Shown here one piece after another: positions 13,001 through 25,951 of a stretch of 64,000 bases of DNA. Source of the stretch: Pelargonium tetragonum (lineage: Eukaryota; Streptophyta; Magnoliopsida; Geraniales; Geraniaceae); contig JAYMTL010000054.1 in the NCBI GenBank assembly GCA_036897445.1, positions 47,693 through 111,692 on the forward strand, read 5' to 3'. Under the pieces are notes generated by a model. That model searched no databases. It was not told the origin of the DNA and was given only the letters and a program-made list of their open reading frames with translations. Each line of letters begins with the position of its first letter. The first letter of the stretch is position 1. A program made the translations under genes and the position numbers.

Positions 13001-16000
13001 TTTCACGATTTCATTTAGTAATTGCTTTTTAAAGTTTAAAGAGGGAGATAATAGAGTTGCCAGTTCAAGAAGTATTAAAACTTATAAATACAGGGCGTTG
13101 CCTTGAGGAAGTCCTTGTTATCGTCCTAATTCATTTTCTTTTAAAGAGTCCAAGACCAAAGTTTCAGAAACCTTTCCCTTTTTTCTTGCCCAAAAACTAA
13201 GATCTATTCCCTTAAATACCTTACGGCGACCTTTGTTTACACCTATTTAACCTTCTACTATTTGCCACTTGGAGAGTTCTCTTTACTTACTATTCTGAAA
13301 CATTACCTACCAAGAATCTAACTTAAATATAACTATAGAATACTTTTCCAAATTCTTTTATTACATTAGTCCTTGTTTTACTTCCTGAAAAACGAGAGTC
13401 TAGAAGGGACTCATAAACCCAAATAAGAAAAGTAAACCATGCAGTACCCCCTTATAAGACTCCTTGCAAATACAGTTGCAACATTTTAACTTAACTAAAA
13501 AAAAAATGAAACAATCGAGTTCAGATTAGAAGACACTAAATCTTGTGAACGGACTCTGCGGCGAAATTAACCCTGTACTTTCGGGCCCTTGCAATATTAA
13601 TTCATCTTTAAGCTTAGGAATAACTACCCAAGAGGGCTTTGCCTAGCGAAACCCTCGAAGTCCTTGATTGATATAAGAAGCTCCTTGTATTGTAATGATT
13701 CCAAAGATGAGCGGCGTAACCCATAGCAATTCCACTTAATGCTGTAATTTTATTAAACCGAGACCTAATTTAACAAGATACCCTTAGATAAAAATTGTTG
13801 GCCAAGGAATGTGAAATGAATGCTTGCTCAGACATAATTAGAAGCGATTGTCTTACTTTTCTTGGTATGTCCCCTTCCTTAGTATTAAAGTGAAAGCTTC
13901 TTATAAGTAAAAGGGGGTAAAACCTACGAGGAAATTCCCTTTTTGAAAAAAGATATCATTATACAAAGTGAATGCAGACTTTATATTTGACTTTGGCTTG
14001 ACGAATAAAAACTCCAATTTTACAACAAAGTAAGAGAAAAGAAACCTAGGAAATAGATAAGAAACGCGACTTATTCTTCAAGAACTTTATAACTAAAGTA
14101 TTATGACTAGCCCTCAGATATTTGCAAAGAAGCATTCAGTTCTGATCTGTAGTACGCAAACAAGGACTCTTGCTCAATAGGTATTCTACGCATTTTATGC
14201 TATTTCTATAAGGAATTCTCGGTTATAAAAAAGATTCTAAACATCGGGGGCGGCAAAACTTTATTAGAGGCTTTTTATTACTACACTGGATTTAGGCTAA
14301 GACTTTACTATAGAATTATTTTGTAGTTTCGACTCTTGGATCTAAATTTCTTTGATAATAGGTTATCCTAGGTATGATGTAGAATATTTTATTAAGATTC
14401 TTCGTTTGTCTTACTCGTACTGCTGGTAATAAAATTCCTCCGCTAAAGAGCAGCCCGTTTTCAAATGAGCAGCTTTCGTTGAAGATATATAATGGGGCTC
14501 GGATTTTCTAAGGCATACAGGTTTAAACTTGTTCTTAAAAAACTTTTCGGTAATCAAATTACAAGGGTAGAATTACTCCCAGGAACTTATAACTAATATA
14601 GAGCTTTTTAATATTACGGACCTTTTCTAAAACTCTATAAATTTAGACTTAGACATCAGGTCGGGGTTTTATATACTTATTTTATATCATATATCAGAAA
14701 CATAGTCTATCCGTAAAAACCGTAAAAAGACTCTTTTGGTCCGTCAAGGTGTAGACTCTTAATTTGTTACCCGCAAAAATTTCCTTTTGTGCTAGAGTAT
14801 TACCTTATTTTTAAAGAAACTTTCTTACCAAAGAAATGAAACGAATGCTTGAGATTTTTTTATACCAGGTGTCTTCCTCAGCGTGGCGTCAAAAGTTATA
14901 TATATACGTACATACGAAAAGGGATCCGATACTAGAAATAGAATCTAAAAAATTATACATAAAGGTGTAATCCGTATAGAGACTCAATGTTATATTCTCT
15001 AGTCAAACTTAGTTGCTAACCCCAAGACTTTATATGAAACAGGTGTAGTTAATCATAGCATATATCTATCCTTACTTTGTTTAAGAGCATAAGTTTTTCC
15101 GCAAGCTATAAGGCTTTTTCATTAAATCTCTAGTAAACCTTTAAAAAGTTACATGTTTTATATACCTAGGGTCCCGATATCCCCGGTTAATTTGTCAGTA
15201 AAGTTAAACTAAGGGATTCCTAAATAAAAGGATATTTTCTCTTTAGTACGAGTTTGATTTGAAGGAAGATTACTATATACTAGAGCTTTTCTTCTTTTTA
15301 TGAGTCCGTGTTAGCTATTCTATTCGAGATAGGATAAAATTTGTGATAAGGGTTAGCTCAAGTCTCCCTTTTAGTAATAAGAACTTCCCCTACTTTATGG
15401 GTATTCTGAGCAGAAGCATTTCTTTTTATATAAACGGAAGTGTTTTTAGCGGGGAGATAATCTCTTTATATAAAGTTTACTTTTACTAGAAATTAAGATA
15501 TAATCCTGGGCAGTTATTTACTCTAGTTCCGGGAAGATTTTCCAAACAAAAAGAATTTTATAACAAAAGTTTCAGCTATCTAGTACTTAATAACACCTGA
15601 CAAGACATACGTAAATTCTACTTCTAGAAATTCAGAAAGCTAGTTCCAAAAGCAAGGACTCTTTTTTTTTCGGTATTATATGCCTTAATCCTAATTTAGA
15701 GACTCCCTTTTGATATTGTACGAAAATTTCATTTTCATTCTAGTTTTGGGTTTACCTTTTGTGGCCTTAACCATCTAAAAACTGAGGAGACTTAGAAGTT
15801 AGAAAAAAGCTTTCGCTTGAGGGAGCCCCTTGTAGTACAATACACTCAGAGTTTCTTTTGTGTATATATTCTCGTACCCAAACGCTGAAAATTTCTTTGG
15901 ATAGCTAGAACTCTCTAAGCCGTGACAGGATTCGAAACTAAGCGAAGAGAGACGAATCTATCTAATACCTCATGCTTAATTACAAAGCTAGAGAGGATTC

Positions 16001-19000
16001 TTACTATTCTACTCTTACAGACACTATAACTATTAGGAGCCTTCCTTACTTTACAAACCCAAACAAGAGGAAAAAGCATAGGGAAATAAAGCGGGGGCTT
16101 AGAAACTTAACAATGAAAAACTTTATAAAAAGAAGAAATTCTTAACACAAGCACAAGTCTGCTAAAGCGTTGAGTGAGTGTGAATGTACCAAATATATAG
16201 TGAAATACTACCAAAAGAGTGAGATTCCCTACTTATTATTTTTTGTTAAAAGGGGTAAATAAGAACTTGGGCAAGCTATGTAAGCATCCTCTTTGTTTTT
16301 CTTAAAGAGGTTTTAAAGACATGTATTGCTTGGTTGCCCTTAACTTAATATAACTTTATAGTAATAGTTAAGTCTTTTGCTTCTGCGCATCTTTTCACTT
16401 CGGTTTGAACTCTCGACTTTCTTAGAAAGTAAAACAGCTTTAGCTGGATATAGTGAACACCATAAAACTGATAGAAAAGGCGCTATAACTGAGGATTGCT
16501 TCTACTAAGTCAAAACTCTAACTCGCTAAAACCTCGGGAAAAACCCTTAGAATATTAATGACTTCAATCTTTGGATTTCTACTACCATCGGGGCATTCCT
16601 TTAATATTGCATATAGTATTTCAAAGCATTAGTTAGAGAGGTGTCAATGAAGATCCACAAAAGTATAAAGGAGCTTTCAAATTTTTTGGCATTCTAATAA
16701 CAAAAGTGCGGGCCTTGTAAAAAAAACCTTATGTGGATTTGTACTATAAATTACTAAAATCGAGCTCAAAAGTAAAGGAAGAATAAAACCCCAAAAACTA
16801 GAGGAAAACAGGATATACTAAAAGCGAATATCCAAGACCGAGTCACTTTTCTTTAGAGCATCTATTTGTTTTACCCTTTTACTGTATCTTGTAAATAGTA
16901 AGTACGTATGCTTTATACTTACCCGGGGTGCCCTCAATTTCTAATTTTAAAAAGATTGCATATCTAAACTTTGTAAGGATTTATAAATACCAAAGTATAA
17001 GAATAGAAGTGGCTTCTATCTACAAGATATTTTGTATCTCTTATTTTGACCCTCTTTAGCTAAGTCGTTATGGTTTCTCGTAATTTGTCCTGGGCAGTGT
17101 GTCGATAGGAAGATGTTTCCGAATAAAGGACTTTTGTACACTTCGTAATTAAGTTCTTCTTTTTCTTATTTGTTTATATCCAGTCAGTTAGAAATTCCCT
17201 TTATTGGAATATAAAAAGATTCTTTATCTTCTGATTCAATCTAGATTAGTAGGTTCTGTGAATATTTCTTTGTAATTCTCTTACCGGCCCGGTAATTCTT
17301 GTGTGATAGCTTTGCTCAGATCAGATAAGAATAAGTAACAAAATAATAGTAGAAGTGTAATAACTCCTGTAAAAAAGATAGACTACTCAACTCAGTTAGA
17401 GAATCTTCCCCTTGGTTAAGCCTTCGAACTATACCAGAGCTTTATTGATACCCAGACCCTAAAAACTCTGAAGCTTTTGGGTAACCTAGTTTGGGAGTTT
17501 TGGAACTCTTGAGTATACCTTACTGTAGATAACAGGGGCTCATAAAAAGCGGGAACCTCAAAGTTATGCTATGGCGCCTGCCCTTTTTAACCAAAAAAAG
17601 GGGAAGTGGCAATAATTATAGAATCTATAGTAACTCAATTTCTTCTTAAATATTTGTCGTATGTAGAATTCCTAATCCCAAACCACTAAACCCAGGGAAT
17701 CCCTATATTTTTCAGTTAGCAATCCAGAATCCTCCTTTCTTCCAGTATGAGTAAATATGTTTTTATAAATGAATACCCCTTTACCTTTATTTCTACTCAA
17801 GGATAAAAAATTAAGAATTTGAGCTTTTCTTTTAGGGCACTTTGGTAAAGTAAAAGCACTTTGGCTAATGACCTGCCGCAGTAAAAAATTGCTTGTATAT
17901 CTTGTTATATTTTAGACTGACATATGCCGTAAGTTCTAGCCCCCTAGTTAGTATATATATAAAGTGTCATCGGTTCGAATCCATCTAGTTTGAGAAAGAG
18001 AAAGGGATAGGGTAAAATATCGGCAAAGGAATAAGTCCTACAAGAAAGCGGCAACGGGAAATTTGTATTACCAAACTAAAATTAACTGTCACATTGAAAA
18101 GAGTCCTAGTATTTCTAAACGGAAGGGTTACTGTTTTGTCAATTTTTAAGTAAAAAGCAATTCATATAGGAAAAATTCGGGATAAAAGCTAATATCAGGA
18201 TTCCTCTTTATCCTATTATAAAGAAAGAGTACTTGAGGAAGTCTATAAGCACCCCCTTTCACTGTCAGCTCTGCTTTCTTTGGAATATTTATAAGCAAAA
18301 GCTAAAGGTCAGACTTTAGTCTGAATCAAGTAGATGAGAGGAATTCCCCCTTTGTTAGTGTAAGTCCCGATAAAGTAATTCCTAAATCAATATACTAAGG
18401 CAGAAAATTTTTGTAACACCTTGATTTAGCGTTATTGTGAGTTTAAAAACAAGTGTACATTTATACTCTCTCGAGACGGAGTTCCCCTTCTTCCAATTTT
18501 ACTGCCACAAGTGCTGCCCTATGCCAGCCTTCCAGTATTGAAGATTATAACTATAAAAAGTCAAAGGGGCAGGCTATATTTCAGTCACAAGTTGTGCTTA
18601 ACTCATCAAAAGGCCTTTTGCTAAAACTACAATAGAGGGATACTTTTTTTGATGGAAATATTAAGAAAAGATACTAAATTTAAGCTTATAGCCTCAATAT
18701 CAATAAATAAACTCGAGATTAATTCCTTAATTTAATGAGAAACAAGTTCCTTTAAGAAGAGTTAGGATATCTATTAAAAGAGAAGCCTTGTAAGAAACCT
18801 ATTTTTTTAGGAAAGATTTTGTAATTTTAATAAGGTCCCACGACTTCTGTACAAAAAATGACAAACAAAGCTACATTAGTTGCACTAGAAATACTAAGGC
18901 AAAAGGTACCACTTCCAATTTGCTAATTCCTAAAAACACAAACTAGAGTAAAATACTTTTAGAGTTTATACTATAACCTACACCTCCCCACTTAGTAATT

Positions 19001-19511
19001 TAAAGAATTAATACTCATTCTTCAGAAAATTAACTCAGCTTCCAACCTTATTAAATTTTTTGATACTCTTAAGGAAAGCTTGCCTCTACTACCAAAACCC
19101 TAGTAAACTTTTAGAGAGAACCCGATATCATAGTACTCTTCTATAAGAACTCCTTGGTTTATTTATAATTTTATAATACAAGATCCCTTAATGGAAAATA
19201 CTACCAAAAGCTTTATGTCGCGTTAAAAAATCTCGCTATATAACACTAAAAGAATATATTAATATAGGAATTTTCGCGGGAGCTGCCACCTTTATAAAAC
19301 CTCACTAATAAGAGATAAGAACTAGAATGTGTAAATTTCAATTTGTATCTAACTTAAGAAGATTCTCATTTTTGTATAGTACCGCAGGAGAGTTTAGCAA
19401 AAAGTCTTAGAAATTCTAAGTAGTTACAAAAAGCTTACGAAAATAGGAGAATAATAGTATAAGTGTAAGAAAGCATTCCAAGGTATTGTAAATAAGCGCT
19501 ACGAGATACTA

Positions 19512-19530
19512 ATATATATATATATATATA
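19512..19530. repeat. AT-dinucleotide microsatellite
   Basis: A 19-base uninterrupted alternating AT tract, the longest simple dinucleotide repeat noticed in the window. It lies in an AT-rich local context without any gene. Confidence 0.9.
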
Positions 19531-22100
19531 ATTGAAATAGACTTTTCCTGTGACAGTAAAAAAAGGAGATAAAACTAAAAGGGGTTTGGCCAAAGCAAGA
19601 TATTTACAAGACTCTCATGAGGTGATATACTTCTATTTATTAATTTAGCATAAATTTTTAGGTTTTGGATATATCTTCTTTTGATTTTTTAACCTTTCTT
19701 TTTTTAGGAGTATAAGAGGGCTTTATTAGGTTTGCAAAAAAGTCAGGAAAGTCTAATCGGTTTGGGTTTTGTACAATTCGGATAAGTTAAGTTTCTTTTT
19801 ATAGAATAATAAAATAAGAAGTAAAAAGAGCGCACTAGATACAATTTATTCTAGATTTTGTATACCTTAAACTTGCCTAAAAAGACTTTAAGGTGAAGAT
19901 AACAGGTTATTTCATTAAGTTACTTCTACTACTAGCAGAAAAAGGAATTTTTTTTAATCATAAAAATGAAGCTAGCTTGTATAACGGGTGCCTCTTTCTT
20001 CGTAAACGAGTTTACCCTCGAAATTCCTGAATTCTAGTTTATTAATTCGTAAAAATGCGTAGCATAAGCTAAAAACGGGTTAATTAAGTAAGAAGATTCT
20101 CTAAGTTATACAACTAGAATAGTATAATTCTTTTATAACTTTTTTAGTACAATAATCCCAATTAGATAGAAAGCCCTCAAGATCATAGGAATTTCCTTGA
20201 CTAAGACGCTACACTTTCTTGGATTAGGGCTTTTTTAGTTAGTTAGCGACCTCTCTTTTATTTACAGAATTACCTTAAAATGAAATCTAGGCTCGTATCC
20301 ACATAAAATCAAAGTTTTGGTATGTCACTCCTTTAACTTAAGAAAGAAGTATTAACAAAAAGTTTGACCTTGCAGGAACCTTATATCCGCACTGGACCTT
20401 AAAACTTTCCTTTTTTGTTATGCGCTAATTAAGTATGCTCTTCCTCTTGTTTTGTGAAGAGTTAATAAAGGTATAATAATATTTAGATTAATCCCATATT
20501 TCTAGTTTTTGTACTCTAATGGAGTAGAAACCTTATAATATAATAAATAGGAATCATAATCTTAAGAGTATTTACCAGGTTGAGTATAGGCTTTATTAGT
20601 ATTAGATAGAAAAAAGGAAACAAGCTCCTTTGCTTAATAGAAAAGGGTAATTAAAAAGACTTATAAGGGTCGGTATCTTTTTTTCAAAACTTCTTAATAA
20701 AGTAAAAGAAGCCGAGACCAAGAGAAATCCTAACAGAAAATTCAAGAGAATTCTAAGGACAAAAAATGAAATAGGCTTTTACTTTATTGAAGGCCCTTAT
20801 CTTTCGCGAAATAGAGGTAGATCTTTTTATTATATCCTATTTGTACATTACATTAGCAAGAATAACATTAAAACGAACAAAATCTCTAATAAAGAATAAC
20901 CTAGGAATTCATTTTAAAATAAAGAAAAGACTTTTTTATATTTCAGATTTGAGTTGCTTTTTAAATAACTGGAGCTTTAAGAGGATTCTCCTTCGAGGAG
21001 TAGCAGAAATTGACTCATTCGTAAGTTTCTGAATTTGTAAGAGAGGCTTTTGCCTAATATATTTTGTAAAGAAAGGGGCTCCCAATTCGCTTACTCATAC
21101 AAATGAAACATCTAAAAGAATTTCCGAATAAAAAGACCCTTTAATAAAATCTAAATTATAAACTTTAAACTGAAAACAAGGAAATTTAAGGGACCTCTTT
21201 AACCAAAACTACAGTCCTATTTAACAAAGAAATTCTAAGAGTACACTTTATTTTATCCAAAAAAACCTTTGTAACTACTTACTAAGAATTCTCCTATACC
21301 CCTGATTAAGGAAATTCGGGCATATTCCAATCCCGATATTTAAAAAAGAGCCTCTCCTTTTTTACAAGGAACTCAAACTATTACTTTCGAGGATTTCCAA
21401 ACTACTTTTACTAAAGATATTTGCTCCGGGAGCTCCCTAAGAAGGGTACTAACTCTTAAGAGAAGGACTCCTTAGAATAATATCTCTAGAAAACCCGCTT
21501 ATACTATTTTCAACCCTGCGAACCTAAATTCTTTATATACATTAAACTTGAATGAAAGAGATCGCTCGTTTATTTAAGTACCCTTTGACGTTAGGGAGGC
21601 GGGTTCTCTCAATTAGACAATTTTGTGCTGGACGGCTACTCGGGGGGACTTTCAGCTTCTCTTTATACACTTACTATAACTACTAAAACTTAGCAAAACG
21701 AGGATCTATATTGTCTCTAGAATCTTTTAATACGTTTTTTATTAATTTATAGTTCTAGGCAACCTCTTAATATAGTACTGGGTTTTTCTCCTTGTGGTTT
21801 CCGAATTAGGAGTCTTCCCTATCTTTAGTTACTTAACTTGTGTCAAAAACCTAGGATCAAATATTAAATCTTCTATGTTAGAGTAGTAAGAGTAGTAAAG
21901 TAATTTACGGGCTTCCAAGGCAAGCTTATTAATCAAAATATTCTATTCTATACATAGTCAGACAGCAAAGGTTCCTTATCCTTATGCCATACTAATCTTA
22001 TCTAAAAGATATTCTAATAAGTCTCTCGTTTCTCTATTTGTATATTCCAAGAATTTCTTCTTGTAAGTAAATTCTTGCAGGTTTTTGCTAATAGCTGTAA

Positions 22101-23150
22101 GGCTTTAAGGTTTTCCTAAAAGTTACAAAGAGTCACTCCTTTACTAAGCAAAGATTTGGAGAAATTTGAACACGCTATACCTTTTTTCTAATTAGAAGTT
22201 TTTTGCCTTTTTCGTTTTTGTCCTACGAGGAAGAAATTGGTTGCTAAAGTTCTATGGCTCTTAATACACCCGCCTCTCTAAACATGCCTCTGCAAGGGGG
22301 CTTTCAAACACTAGTCACAACAGCACTTTAAAGTCTTAATTTAAGAGCTAAAACTTTCCTTATCTTCCTTGGAGCTATACTCTTCTTATTTTTCCAGCTT
22401 ACTCTTTTGTATCATCGCCCTCCTTGTCTTCATAACTATACCCCCTACTTACGAGTCTTAGGAGTTTCTCGCCCATAGCTTGTTTCTTATGCCTACTTAC
22501 ATTTAACGTAACGGAGTCTTTCTAGCTACTAGAAAAAGCACGAGTTCTAATCATGTAACACTATTCTAAATAATCAAACTAAGAAAGAAAGTATAGCTCT
22601 TTATCTAACCTTAGTATCTAATTTACTAAATTTTACTTGCTTTAGTTAAGCCCTCTCTAACTGGAAAACAGAAAGCAAAGTTACTATAAACTTCAATCGC
22701 TCCTTGTAACTTCCTACTAAAAAAGCGGAAAGCTGAGGGTGGAGAATGTTTGCTTTTTTCTTTTATCTGCCGGAATCCACTCAGTAAAGAAACTAAATAA
22801 GAACGCAACCCGTCTAGAAGTTATAACTTAATCTGTAACTTTTGGGAAGCAGAAAGTTTGCAATTAAGGAACTGTCCTGAGCTCGTAAGCAAGTTTAGAG
22901 AAAATTCTTTAGGAAAAATGCAGCATCGGAGCTTACAGCAGTAAAGGAATTCTATAAAACATAAATTTAAGTTTTACCAAATTCTACTTAAAAACTACCC
23001 GGTACCTCTGATAGAGAACCCTAAAGAAAGTTTATTATAAAGGAGCTTTTCTTACTAGTTAATTTAGGTTAAATACTAAGAGCTCCTAGCTACAAGAAGA
23101 AGAGTACGGCTCTTAGGACCCTTAACTTCTGCCGCTCCTTCTCTTGCTCC
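22101..23150. other. Pyrimidine-biased gene-free stretch left of repeat copy A
   Basis: From about 22.2 kb the plus strand carries many CTT, CCT and TTC words, more than in the regions before it. A marked low-complexity pyrimidine segment (CTCCTTCTCTTGCTCC-type words) runs from about 23125 to 23165, just before repeat copy A. A strand bias like this can mark old coding sequence on the minus strand, but minus frames are broken by stops and the one 60-codon frame at 22626-22808 shows no domain. A transposon internal region is a guess. Confidence 0.3.
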
Positions 23151-23400
23151 TGCTTCTGTTCCTGCTACAAAGATACTACAGATACATACTTTGAGTATGA
23201 AGATTAAGACATTAACAGCAAGAAGTCAAGGAAGTCAGAAGAAGAAGTGTGGGTGCTATAATGTATACAGGTATATCTAGAATTACCTATAACATGAACC
23301 TTCCTAGGTCCCCTTCAGTCGGTAAGAGGGATTTCATTCTAACCCTATAGGGTTTCTCCCACTCTGTTGTAAGGATTTATCTAGTTTACATGCTAGATAA
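23150..23400. repeat. Diverged repeat, copy A (LTR-like segment)
   Basis: Copy A shares ordered words with copies near 33.0 and 40.1 kb. ATTAACAGCAAGAAGTC at 23211-23227 matches ATTAACAACAAGTCC in copy B. An AAGTC-rich purine stretch follows, then GTGCTATAA at 23253-23261, exact in copy B. CCCTTCAGTCGGTA at 23311-23324 is also exact in copy B. The distance from GTGCTATAA to CCCTTC is 58 bases here, 59 in B and 56 in C, so this is homology rather than chance words. Resemblance to B continues weakly past 23324. Repeated AAGTC words near a TATA-like box are common in fungal LTRs (family knowledge), so a solo LTR or LTR fragment is inferred. Boundaries are approximate, target-site duplications were not found and orientation is unknown. 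Confidence 0.55.
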
Positions 23401-25920
23401 AGGTCCGTTACGATACCACTAGTATCTCTCAGGATGTTCTTTTCCAGTATAAAATTTTTGAATGAATAAGCGTTTAATAAAAAAGAAGTGGATTTCCTAT
23501 AAGAGTCAAACAAATTGTATATAAGAAGGCTCCCTTTTAGCAGCAAAGGAATTTCTTTACACAATATATCGCGTTTCTACTATAGGACTTGGTAAATCCT
23601 GTAGAAATCTGTCTTTTAAAATAAGGAAACTTTTCCCAAGATGACTTACTTTAGAAAAAAAGCAAATTCACAAGGATCTTTTGGCCAGCACTCTTTCTAT
23701 TTTGTTTTTGGAATTCAGTCATGTCTCATCTCAAAAATAATAGCGCCGAGTGGCTGTCAGATGGTTTATCCTTTTTCTTACTCTCCTTTCCTTCTTCTGA
23801 CACCTGTTATTGACAGACAAGCTTTTTTTAGTGCTTTGTTGCTTGGACCAAAGGTTTTCATACCATATCCAAAGGTGACTTTTCTGTAACTTACCTCTTT
23901 CTCAGAAGATCCGGTTCACTTTCTTTATAGCTTAGTTATAAGCCTAGCTCCGGTATCCTTACTTGTTCTCCTTCTCCTCTGCGTGCTCGAATCGAACTCT
24001 ATTTTCAGTGTAATGAATCAAGCCTTCTTTCTTTATTAACCTTTTTTCAAAAGGTATTTCGATCGGTGAGAGGACATCTAACATTTTAACGATTTAAGAC
24101 TTTTTAGTGAGTAATAGGTTCCAGTTATGCTTATAGTCCTAAATCTTGTTTTCTTAGTCTTACTTGCTGTCTTATTCTATTCCTATCTCTATTGTTATAG
24201 TCTTTATGTTGTATACCAGTTACCGAAATGAATTTCAAAGGGTTTCCCGGAAAATCTCTTGTATTACTTATTCAAGTATACCCGGCCACCTAAAATTCCT
24301 TCCTTTATTCAAGATTCTTTTAACCTGAAGTCGCAGTTTTCCTATATAAAAGGAACCCTTTCTAAAGTCTTCTTTTCTTATGGAAACTGAGTTTTGAGAA
24401 TGACACCCCTCACTCAAGTCTTTATACTAGAAATCTATGAACTTATAAATTCAATGGGTATCTTAACTTTAGTGCAAAGAAAACTTTGCACCTTATGCTG
24501 TGTATTACTGCCCCGACTCTTTTAACGAGGTTTCCCTTTTTGCTAGCAATACTGCATTCTATAGTGAGCTTGACTTTGTTTCGAAATTTACAAAAATTTT
24601 TCGTGCTACAGTACAGTTTTTTATGTGCTATTCTTTGCTTTTTAGCGACTCGGTAGAGAGAATAATCTAAATTACAATTTATTTTAGAGGTCCAATACCT
24701 GAATTTTTAGTAAACTAGCTTCTATTCTAAATTACTAGCTTTATCTCTCAAGCAATTCACAGGATAAATACAGCTAAACCCCCTTTTAGTAGCGTTTGCT
24801 TTTTAAATTTAAGTTAACGTTCTAAGTTCAAAGATAATCCCTCTTTTCTGAGTAAAAGCATTCGGACCCTTTAAAAGAAAAAGTTCTTATCAAAGAATAG
24901 ATAATTAGGCGCGGGAATCCTACTAAGAAATTTGAGATAATATCATTAAAAGCTTCCGATGGAGCTACCCATTATAACAGCAAAACGGGATATGGGTAAT
25001 TCAATGTCGTAAGAATTAATAAATGTTTGGTCGAAACTCCAAGGGAATGCCTTGCGAGGGCTTTTAACTTAAATGTTTTGCTAAATTCTAATTAAGAGTC
25101 TTGTTTACTTGATATCTTAAGGGGCCGGTACAACTTTTAGGCAGGAACATTGTTTCAACAAAGGTTGCTAGAACCAGGTACGGAAAAAGGGAGGTGGAAG
25201 TCCTCTATTTAGGTGCCTTAGAAAGCTTGCTAAAGGAAGTTCTTCATATGGAGTTTTAATAAAAGGCGTAAATATAATAGAATGCTTTATCCCAAGTTTA
25301 AAGGAATGCCTTTTAACAACGGAGTTTTAGGGGGATACTGCAAATGCGTCGAGTACTTTATAACACCTTGTATATATTGGAAAATAGAGAGAGTTTAGAA
25401 CGGTGTTGCTTTTATAGCAGAGTAGGGCATTGATCAAAATTGTGGTGTAAATATTGACTAGGAATTCTCTAGCTTAAAGTACTTGAATACTAGCCTGAAA
25501 CCGGGTATTAGAGTTTAATAAAGATAAAGTTAGGATCCTTGTGTGAACTAGAGTTTCTTGATCTCCTGTATTGTTAGTTCTAAAATAGAAAATGGGTTTC
25601 TTAATTCTTGCTTTACTAATCAGAAATGTATAAGCAAGGGAAGCCATTATTACTTTATTATGATAAAATATTGAAAGGGGGATCCTAACACAAGTATTAC
25701 TAGGAACTTGAAAGGACTTTTTGGAGTCGCTCTTTTCGAATTAGAAAAATTAGAGTTAGTTAGATTTACACTATTGTTATATATCTGGTCTGTAGCTTAC
25801 GTTTATTTTATAAAAAGGTATATGCGCTAAGTAAGACTTAATGCTTAACTCTTTGTTCTTGTAAAAAAATACTGGATATAGATTTCCTTAGATTCTTCAG
25901 TGTACCGCGGGAGTCTTTGA
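23401..25920. other. No gene seen; partly pyrimidine-rich sequence right of copy A
   Basis: Open frames of 76 codons (23334-23564, minus) and 82 codons (23641-23889, plus) are present but show no recognisable product. The second is rich in F, S, Y and P, as translation of pyrimidine-rich DNA would give. Pyrimidine bias on the plus strand persists to about 24.6 kb and then fades. If copy A is part of a transposon, its internal part could lie on either side. Confidence 0.35.
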
Positions 25921-25936
25921 GATAGGAGATTGATCT

Positions 25937-25951
25937 TTATTATTATTATTA
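25937..25951. repeat. TTA trinucleotide microsatellite
   Basis: Five consecutive TTA units. It sits inside an 82-codon open frame (25930-26178), where it would encode a run of isoleucines; the frame is not otherwise convincing. Confidence 0.85.

Larger units (their letters stand above)
9961..22100. other. No gene seen; degenerate AT-rich sequence with AT microsatellites
   Basis: Five open frames of 60-81 codons occur (9963-10163 minus; 10412-10621, 10949-11134, 18453-18635 and 20787-21032 plus), none with a convincing family signature. Two short AT-dinucleotide runs are present at 10010-10023 and 19512-19530. Around 19.5-20.7 kb the DNA becomes especially AT-rich. A bare tRNA T-loop-like word at 17971-17981 is not supported by pairing. 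Confidence 0.5.

Noticed and set aside
16924-16935. GGGGTGCCCTCA resembling the core of copy C
   Set aside because: Only one short word matches; upstream similarity to copy C could not be extended convincingly.
17971-17981. GGTTCGAATCC, a T-loop or B-box word
   Set aside because: The bases on either side do not form a T stem beyond two pairs and no D arm lies upstream at tRNA distance.
20787-21032. 81-codon frame with an IKxxLxxxFKIK-like stretch recalling reverse transcriptase of Copia elements
   Set aside because: The catalytic YVDD-type residues and the following DLG are absent; the match is a few common lysine and hydrophobic residues.
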